DNA from: Pseudeuparius sepicola
Lineage: Eukaryota; Arthropoda; Insecta; Coleoptera; Anthribidae
Reading direction: 5' to 3'
Assembly: GCA_963920635.1 (NCBI GenBank)
Contig: OY987298.1
Location: 61,671,949 to 61,735,948 of the forward strand
DNA: 64,000 bases
Shown here: positions 56,701 to 64,000 of the stretch, piece by piece
How positions within the stretch are numbered: position 1 is the first letter of the stretch
How the letters are laid out: each line of letters begins with the position of its first letter
Made by a program: the position numbers and the translations under genes
The notes under the pieces: model-generated
What the model saw: only the letters and a program-made list of their open reading frames with translations
What the model was told of the DNA's origin: nothing
Database searches by the model: none

Positions 56701-57724
56701 CTTTCGAAATTTTTCACATCTATAAAGTTTTTCATTATGAATAAGTTTCCTTAATAACATTTTGTCGTAAAACCTACAGAAAGGCACTTTACTGATGTGG
56801 AAATTAGTTTCTTCATAATTTCCAAGGCATTCCTGATTTTTCGAAACTAGAATTATGTCACAAATTAGTTTTAAACCAAGCACCTAAAAAAATTATCACC
56901 TAATCCCCACAAAAAAAATCAGGTTACATCATTTTTTGTGACACAAAAAATTCATAAAGCTAACCAAAAAACAGATGCATGCAAATTTTCAAGAAATTCG
57001 ATGCACAACTGTTATAATAGCCGTAGTTCAAAATAATCAATTATTTTCGTGACACTTTGGAGGGCCATTGTATGTTTCTTTAAATATCTTGCTAAAATGT
57101 TGTAATTTACCCCTAATTTGAGAAATGTACAGTTTCTAAACTCATAGGAGAACTTAGGAAAAAGGGGAGAATATTTTCAAAAACACCAAAATTTATCATT
57201 TTAAGTTAGCCTACCTACAAGATTATGTTAGAAGGCTTATAGAAAACTCATAGTAAATTTAAGCTGGATATTTCAAAAAACTCAATTTTGTAGGGAAAAG
57301 CTTAAAATCAATAAAAAATCCAATAAATAGCTTAAAGTTGCAATATTTCGTTATCCAAATCCTAAATACCGCTGATACAACCTATTCATTTAAACCATAG
57401 GCGTACGCAGAAGATTTTGTGGTTCAAATAATACATCAGTCCACTTTTGTTTAGTTTCTTGCTCGTTTTTGTTTTTACTGACATTCTAGAAAACTGTGTT
57501 TATATAAGAAAAAGTATAATACCAAATACCAAGTTATTTGTTAAGTATAAAAGTTGTTTTTTAAAATACAACTTTAACGCTCTTGTATTTTGAAATAGAA
57601 GCGATGAAATGAAAAATAACATAAGAAAACTTATTTTTCAAATAGTCCCGTTTATTGAATTTTATAGGTATGTGGCAGGCACGTATATATTTTAGAAAAA
57701 TTGACGATGAATTGGTAATATTCG
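53721..57724. other. Long AT-rich stretch without a recognised gene
   Basis: Open frames of 60-100 codons (for example minus 54663-54355) are AT-rich with no motif. I saw no clear terminal repeats, RNA genes or conserved exons in this 4 kb. Confidence 0.35.
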
Positions 57725-57970
57725 AAGATTCTTGAAGCCCCGAAATGCGCCAGTCTGCGGACGCGACTCACGCGGAATATAAATCGCCGTGTTTTCTGCT
57801 AATGCTTCCGCTTCGCCTACGCCACCGTCTTTTTAATTTCACTCTGCAGATCAAACTAACATTAGGGCGACTTATCGCCGAAATGAGATTCCGTCGATTG
57901 CAGCTGGAAGCTGGAAACGCACGAAGAAAAAGAACATCTAATTTGGACTAATGTGTTTTCCATTTCTCAG
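57725..57970 (+). repeat. Interspersed repeat R, copy 3
   Basis: Shares CGCGGAATATAAATCGC, GTGTTTTC-GCT, TTTTTAATTTC-CTC, AGATCAAA-T-A-ATTAGG and AATTT-GACT-TGTGTTTTC with copy 1 in the same order. It extends the family to about 340 bp. Confidence 0.7.
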
Positions 57971-58744
57971 TCGCGAAAATGGGGTTACATTTTTTCTCTT
58001 GCTTTGGAGTGTCTTGTTTGCATATAGGCTTGCCAAACAACAACCAACCAGAACCAAACAGAAACCACAGAATAATGTGGACCTTTCTGCGAAAAATAAA
58101 ATAGGCTTTCATTTCAAAACCTTAAATATCTCTTGCCCTCGAAGGAAAAAAATAATTGATACAAAGACACTTCAATTTCGATAACGAGGGGAAAACGGAA
58201 CTGCAGATTTTTGGTTTAATAATCGCAAGAGGAATAATCGTAAATGGCATGGGCTGTACTTTTTCAAAGCTTTAATTCCTTACTTTTTTCCGATAGATCG
58301 ACAAACTGTTTATTTCAATTTTTAATATTGTGAATTAATTAAAGTTAATTATTTTACCAAGTTGGTTTATTTACCCATTTTGCAAAACATAACATAACTT
58401 ATTTGTACTTAATTAAACCAGGGTGGCAGTATGGGCAGTATTGAGAATACTATGTACCTAATATTGCCATTGCCACCTGTAAAGCTTTTTTAAAAGTAGA
58501 TAAACATATGTTTTAATAACTAATACACAAATTATAATTAAAACATAAGACCATAAGAAACATAACTTTAGTTAGGCACAATAAACAAGTATCTAGATTT
58601 AATTAAAAACCTAAAGTATGGCAATATATATTACTTTAAAGTAATTTTTGTATTAATCACCTTACATTAACGCGGACTTTGCCTCGGTCCTTAAACAACC
58701 TCCTCGGTCAAAAAAGTGCATCTTGCAATGCAAATAACTAATAT
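57971..58744. other. AT-rich intergenic sequence
   Basis: Nothing recognised. Confidence 0.4.
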
Positions 58745-58846
58745 CATTTAACCATTGGCGGATACAGTGAGGGCGGGGGGGGGGGGGGCGACCGCCCCCT
58801 CTTTTTCTACAACCATTATTACAAGCGGAGTATTATTAGGTAATAT

Positions 58847-59217
58847 AAAAACGCTCTTTAATTGTACACTAGAAATGGCATTTCTTAATTTGGTAATACA
58901 AGGTTGCCAGCAATGTTTTGGGCGCCTACAGGGACATATTTAGCATTCCCGGCAAAAAATGTCAGAATTTGTGACAGATGTCTAATTTTAACCTTGATAT
59001 TCGATATTCGATCTCTGTGTCTGTGGCCTAACAACCTAACTTTAAACACAGAAACTATAACTATATAGCCTTTTTCTATGCTTTAAAGAACAGAGCAATT
59101 CTGTTGATTATGGCCCTGTCCTCTGTCGTCTATCAATATATGGCCGCCTTTTAGGGAATTATAGGGACATGAAATATTTACCTGTCACAATCTAGTGTAC
59201 AATTAAAGAGCGTTTTT
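58847..59217. mobile_element. 371-bp MITE nested in the hAT element
   Basis: Perfect 26-bp inverted ends begin AAAAACGCTCTTTAATTG and end at CACTAG. It splits the hAT body. No target duplication could be fixed with certainty. No coding sequence. Confidence 0.75.
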
Positions 59218-59285
59218 AGTATATTTTCCTCAGTTTCTCATTAATACCAGTACCAAGTCGCATCGCGACAACGGCAAACAAATTT

Positions 59286-59440
59286 TTGAGCATACTTGCC
59301 TGTTTCCCGATAAGCAATGCATTGGCGGAAATAAATTTTTCTCCACTTAAAAGAATTAAAACTTGGTTACGTACCAATATGGTCCAAGACAGACTAAGTA
59401 ATTTAGCCCCATTACACTGCAATGTACCTATACCTACCCA
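59286..59440 (+). pseudogene. hAT transposase C-terminal remnant
   Basis: The frame contains ISNALAEINFSPLKRIKTWL, then RTNMVQDRLSNLAPLHCNV. This aligns with the hAT dimerisation motif (SNA-AER-FS-LKRIKTWLR-MGQERLSNLALL-I), with ER-FS changed to EINFSP. It is the last part of the protein only. Upstream sequence is replaced by the nested MITE and G-rich left end. It is distinct from the hAT copy at 19.4-20.5 kb in both ends and protein. Confidence 0.85.
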
Positions 59441-59753
59441 TAAATGCGCGAAAGAAGAGAAAATACGATTTCATTTTGTGATAAGTACATTATTTTTTAA
59501 ATGTAAAGAATTATTATTTCTTTTTGTGATTTTGTTTTGTTATGTTTATTATTTAAGTTTGTTTTTTATTTTGTTTGGGTAAACATTTTTTTTTTTTGTT
59601 TTTTTTTCTAGAGAAATAAATTATTTTATTTTACACAAAAATACATATTATATTCTAAAAATTTCCCTTACCCCGGCCCCTCAGGAAACATTTTTACCAC
59701 GCCGCCCCCCCCCCCCACATTTAGATTTGCCTGGATCCGCCTCTGCATTTAAC

Positions 59754-61139
59754 TATAAAAGTGTCAACATTTGACGAACAACTTGATATTATCACTCATC
59801 ACCAAATTTGAAATTAATATCGCAGAAAGTAAAGGAACATGGTACCATTGTCCTGGGTTATACAGGGTGTCCCAGAAATAAATTCACTCGTCAAAGATAA
59901 CTTTTTTTTTATTTTTTTTTATAACTAAATTTTTCCCGTTACTATTTCCCATTAAATAATGCCAACAAGTTACTTATCGATAAAAAAATACCCAAATAAC
60001 CCATAGAAATCAATTGGTTCGCTACCTTCATATTTTTTGGTAGCCTCCTGCCGACCAGGCACAAGTAGGTACCTTAAAAATATCTAGTTGTTCGCAAGCG
60101 TTCTGAGTGAGGTCCGGGAACATTTTGTGACAATGCAGGCAATGAGGGCGAAACTTATAGAACCTGCCTTCGGGACTTCAAGATCGCAGGAAGTATACAG
60201 AACGATTGCCGAATATTGCCTCACCTTGTCGCACATTTGTTTCCGTTGTACAACCAGTTCTAGGAAACGGACATTTTCCCCATTGCGGCAGATAACAAGG
60301 GTCCAAACTTCTGCAAACTGGGTTCTTGCAGAAATTACGACAGTTTATAATTATTGAATAATAACAACGTTGATGTGTATGTTTGTTAAGTAAAAAATGT
60401 GACTTAAATAATTTTGATCCTTTATACTTTATCACACATCCCCATTCTTTGTGTTTATTATTACGTACGTTATTGTTATTAGCTACTTAGTCAACCAAGA
60501 GTTTGTACTTTGTATTTTAATTAACCAGGTTAATCTGTGCTTGTGCTCCAGTAGCGGTTATCAATAACACATTTTTATAAATCGATACACGCATGCAAAA
60601 ACATTGTAAGTTACATTTTTGCGATTGTCCCGTTTTTCCATTTGGGGGTCTAGGTACATATGGGATATTTTTTGATAAAAATAAAAACCTTGTAAAGTTA
60701 ATAATTTTAATAATTATTGACATTGTAGATGCGCTTACTTACAATATTTACAATATTTTTGCATGCATGCGGAAAAATCACAAGCTTTGTTAGATGTAAT
60801 TAATTTGCAATGGTTTTACCCGATTTTTATTGGGACATAATATGTTTACAATATGAAAGTGTATACTTTTTATATAGCAAAAGAAGCCCATTTTCCATTT
60901 TTACCTTTTCTACTGTTTGACCTGCAAATGTTGGAATTGTAAGTACAAAAAAAAAGATAGAAAAATTCGATTTTCGAAAAAGTAACTAAATAGTAGTTAA
61001 TACCCACTTATCTATATTGAAAAAGGAAAAGAAAATTTTCATTAATTAATAATACCTACCTATACAGGGTGTCCCAGAATATGTGGGCAATCTCCCGGAT
61101 TTATACAGGGGACGTTAAAATAACATGACAAGTTCCTAT
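59754..61139. other. Intergenic sequence with two orphan ITm ends
   Basis: TACAGGGTGTCCCAGAA occurs at about 59861 and again at about 61063, in the same orientation and 1.2 kb apart, with no inverted partner. These may be two solo fragments of one family. The frame at 60088-60357 has several Cys on its opposite strand but no recognised domain. Confidence 0.4.
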
Positions 61140-61257
61140 AAAAAAATTCCCAAAACATTTCTTTTTAACAGAAGCAAATCCTTTTCAAAACACTTGTTAT
61201 AAATTATTAAAAAAGTTTCAAAAAGATATTTTAAATCTTGAAATTAGTTTCTCTCAC

Positions 61258-62028
61258 TGGAAATAAGTTAAAAACCTTGTACAATCGATCAAACATATTA
61301 AAAGTGAGTATATTAACTATTTACCACATGACGTATTTCTTAGTTTTGAATCTAATCAATATATATTTTATAACAATCAAAATAAATATATAAAAAATAA
61401 ACAAAAAAACAAAATTTATAATTTACTATTAAACCAGAAGAGACTTCATCATAATTTTGATGTTAATGAGAAATGGTTCATAAATTTGTCTAATACTGTT
61501 TTTCCAAATAATGTACAATACCTTTTAAGTATGGGTGATAAATTTAATCTTCCATATACTATTAAAAATTTTCCATTAGAACAAATTGTAATTGATGTAG
61601 AAGATTCTTTAGATAAGATTCAAAATGAAGATGTTAAAAATGAAAAAAGAAATACAATTATTAACATTTTGACTAATTTTCTTAATTCAGATTCACTTAA
61701 CCAAAACATAAAAAACAACAAAATTCTATTTCAGCATATCAAAGAGACTCATACCTTTCTCAATAATAACAAAGACTTAATTATAACCAAAGCTGACAAA
61801 GGTAACATAACAGTAGTACTTAACAAAAATGACTACATGATTAAAGCAAACCATATGTTAAATGATACTAATGTTTATCAAAAGATAACTTTAGATCCTA
61901 CTATAAAAATTCAAAATAAAAATAATAAACTCATAAATGATGAATTATTAAATAAAAAATATATCAATAAAAACTGTGCTCAAAAGTTAAACCCTTTAAT
62001 GGTGTATTTCCTAAGATGTATTTTTTAA
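61258..62028 (+). pseudogene. Penelope-like element, N-terminal part of the polyprotein
   Basis: The frame is open from just after the TAA at 61264 to 62028; matching coding sequence also precedes that stop. The block TKADKGNITVVLNKNDYMIK, followed by N-TNVYQKI, is the conserved N-terminal signature of Penelope-like reverse transcriptases. The frame is lost near 62000. The next conserved piece (KMYFLTKVHKNDVPLRPIVS, then SPIYNLSKW) is in another frame at about 62008-62120. The codons are very AT-rich, like the rest of the element. It is a decayed gene rather than a functional one. Confidence 0.85.
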
Positions 62029-62104
62029 CAAAAGTTCATAAGAATGATGTTCCACTGAGACCCATTGTCAGCTTTATTGGTTCTCCTATTTATAATTTAT
62101 CCAA

Positions 62105-63430
62105 ATGGATATCAGAAATTTTTATGCTTTTGTCAAAGATGAAAGGTGTGTTAGGAACTCATTTGAATTTTCTGAATTTATTAAAAATATAAATTTACCA
62201 AACAATTACATATTTGTTTCTCTTGATGTAATTTCTCTTTTCACAAATATTCCTATAGATCTTGTCATAACAATTATAAAAAAACGTTGGAATAAAATTT
62301 CTGCACAAACAAATATACCTCTTGAAATTTTTTTAAAATTATTTACTTTTTGTGTTGATTCTAGTTATTTCAAATTTAATGACACCTTTTATAAACAAAT
62401 TTATGGATTAGGTATGGGTAATTGCATGTCTCCCATTTGTGCTGACTTACTTATGTCAGAATTACAAGAAACGTGTATAAACCAGTTAAACTTTCCATTA
62501 CCATTCTTTTGTCGATATGTAGATGATATAATTACTAGTATTCCAAAAAATAGAGATGTAGATCTTCTTAATACATTTAATTCTTTTCATCCCAAGTTAC
62601 AGTTTATAACAGAGTTAGAACAACATAACAGTATATCCTTTTTAGATACTAAAATAATTAGATCACAAAATGGTCTTTCTAACAAAATTATTGTAGATTG
62701 GTATCATAAACCAACTTTTTCAGAAAGATTTATTAATTTCCGTTCTAACCATTCCTTTAAACAAAAAGTTAATATTATCCTCAATCTAAAAACTGTAGCC
62801 TTAAAATTTTCTTCTCCAGAATTTCATCAAAAAAATTTAACATTAATTAAATCATTTTTAATAAAAAATAATTACCCTATATCTCTAATTAACAAAATAC
62901 TTTTTAAAGATCAAACTCCTAGTAATAATAAGATTAGTGATATTTCCAATAAACGTTTTATTAAAATACCATATGTTTCACGACTTTCTGAAAAACTAGA
63001 CCACTGCTTACGTTCTGAAAACAAATTTATATCATTTAGTTATAACAACACAATTCAAAAAAACTTTTTCACTAAAATTAAATCTAATACTCCCCTCGAA
63101 TTAAAATCTAATGTTATTTATAAAATACCTTGCAAAGACTGTCCTAAATGCTACATAGGCCAAACAAAAAGATATTTAAAAACTAGAGTAGCAGAACATA
63201 AAAGAGACTGCAAGAAACTCAACATTATTAATCCTACTGCCCTTGTTGAACACTGTCGTGAATTTAACCATACATTTAATTTTGATGAAACTAAAGCTTT
63301 AGGTACTCAACCCAATTTAAATAATAGACTACTACAAGAAATGATTACAATAAAACGAAATAATAGTGTCAACCAAAGGGTAGATATAGAAAATCTTAAT
63401 GCAGCTTATTTCAACATTCTGAACAAATAA
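62105..63430 (+). pseudogene. Penelope-like reverse transcriptase plus GIY-YIG endonuclease
   Basis: This 441-codon frame carries the catalytic half of the polyprotein. RT motifs: FVSLDVISLFTNIP (first catalytic Asp, residue 41), GLGMGNCMSP (residues 101-110) and FCRYVDDI (137-142). A linker follows, then the GIY-YIG nuclease: VIYKIPCKDCPKCYIGQT (337-354), Arg361 and the EH pair at 364-365, with the extra Cys pairs typical of Penelope nucleases. All key residues of both domains appear intact. Only its N-terminal extension is out of frame with the upstream piece (shift near 62130), so the protein as a whole is broken, though perhaps recently. The stop at 63428-63430 is natural. Confidence 0.9.
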
Positions 63431-63745
63431 ATACCCATTTCTCATTTAACATCATGTTATTAATTATACCTTTACCTATACCTAATATGTTTGTCACTGA
63501 CTTTGAATATACAAATATTATATTATAAATTTTTTACTAAATATTTACATAACAGAAACAAACTAGGCAGTAAAAACTAGACAGTTAAAACGTTAATATA
63601 CTTACAATTTAAAATCATCAATCTTATTTCTGGTAAGTCTTCTTTTTATTTATAAATTTATAACATGTGCCAGAAAACCTTTCTTCTTAAATTCTTATTT
63701 TTAGTTTATATTCATTTTATATACTAGATTGTATTGTATTTTAGA

Positions 63746-63782
63746 GCCCTGATGAAGATTAGACATTAATCGAAACGTTGGC
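63746..63782 (+). ncRNA. Hammerhead-ribozyme-like motif of the Penelope element
   Basis: The core CTGATGA (63749-63755) is followed by a 5-bp helix GATTA/TAATC with loop GACAT (63757-63771), then GAAA (63772-63775), then CGTT, then GGC (63780-63782), which pairs with GCC at 63746-63748. The order matches a minimal type I hammerhead with a very short ACGT stem III, a form thought to work as a dimer. Penelope-like elements are known to carry such ribozymes. Predicted cleavage lies after GTT at 63779. Confidence 0.7.
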
Positions 63783-63830
63783 GAAGAAATAGTGTTTTTA
63801 ATAGCGTTTTGACCCTTTTCCCAACTAAAC

Positions 63831-64000
63831 TAAACCAAAAAATAATTATTAACCTTTGGGTGGAATGAGCAAGAGACAAATAGTTATGCCAGACGCTTCC
63901 GGCCATTTTCCGCGTACCCCAGGAAATATCAATAACAAGCCCCAGCTTATATATTTTCGCACGAGATACTCATCAAAAAATGGGCGGGTAGGTCGATTCG
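63831..64000. other. Sequence after the Penelope element
   Basis: Somewhat more GC-rich flank, no gene recognised before the window ends. Confidence 0.35.

Larger units (their letters stand above)
58753..59745 (+). mobile_element. 993-bp hAT element with 8-bp target duplication
   Basis: The ends are CATTGGCGGATACAG and, inverted, CAGAGGCGGATCCAG, a typical hAT terminus. They are flanked by identical CATTTAAC copies (58745-58752 and 59746-59753). Mirrored G- and C-runs follow each end. The body keeps only the end of the transposase and hosts a nested MITE. Confidence 0.85.
61140..63830 (+). mobile_element. 5'-truncated Penelope-like element
   Basis: The region encodes, in order, the Penelope N-terminal conserved block, the reverse transcriptase and a C-terminal GIY-YIG endonuclease, followed by about 400 bp of AT-rich 3' sequence with a hammerhead-ribozyme-like motif. 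The reading frame is broken by an in-frame stop (61264-61266) and two frameshifts (about 62000 and about 62130). No pseudo-LTR copy was seen upstream, which indicates 5' truncation. Confidence 0.9.

Noticed and set aside
60088..60435. Cys-containing frames on both strands
   Set aside because: The cysteines do not form a known pattern and neither strand has splice or homology support.

Overview
This window looks like a repeat-dense, AT-rich arthropod nuclear genome, most likely an insect. It carries IS630-Tc1-mariner (ITm), hAT, P-type and Penelope-like elements, small introns with GT-AG ends, TCAGT-type initiators and AATAAA signals. I see no long host gene, no tRNA or rRNA, and no prokaryotic gene organisation. 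The species cannot be named from this sequence.

Layout. 1-3.8 kb: a short relative of a downstream satellite, then an ITm element with very long inverted ends and a frameshifted transposase. 3.8-6.6 kb: interspersed repeats and a TTAA-flanked foldback element. 6.77-10.74 kb: five head-to-tail copies of a 796-bp satellite. 14.9-18.5 kb: a long-TIR ITm-type element with a GC-rich interior. 19.4-20.5 kb: a hAT element with an 8-bp target duplication. 22.75-37.09 kb: a 14.3-kb element that is almost entirely one palindrome. 37.5-44.9 kb: repeats, a 4-bp microsatellite, a MITE, a possible host exon pair, and a P-type element carrying a THAP domain. 44.9-52.5 kb: three further TIR elements. 58.75-59.75 kb: a second hAT element with a nested MITE. 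61.1-63.8 kb: a 5'-truncated Penelope-like element with reverse transcriptase, GIY-YIG nuclease and a hammerhead-ribozyme motif.

The palindrome is the most unusual object. Its two arms (about 7.05 and 6.8 kb) mirror each other around a spacer of about 470 bp. The same 6-bp word, TTCAAG, flanks both outer ends in direct orientation, as a target-site duplication would. Each arm carries, from tip to centre: a GC-rich tip full of TGACC-type half-sites; a compact two-gene unit (a 102-residue protein and a 40-residue protein overlapping as ATGA, with AATAAA right behind); a perfect GC-rich hairpin; a TATA plus initiator promoter spaced 29 bp; a poly-T minisatellite; a minisatellite of about 156 bp; and a GCGTTAAC array. 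The arms differ by substitutions and by indels of 25, about 50 and 312 bp, which argues against a simple assembly echo. The 6-bp duplication, the AG terminus and the size recall Polinton/Maverick elements, but no polymerase, integrase or capsid gene is present. I therefore call it a virus-like or Polinton-like palindromic element of uncertain class.

The genes do not form a pathway. They are independent parasites, several nested in one another, so the window is best read as a transposon graveyard with some young insertions.
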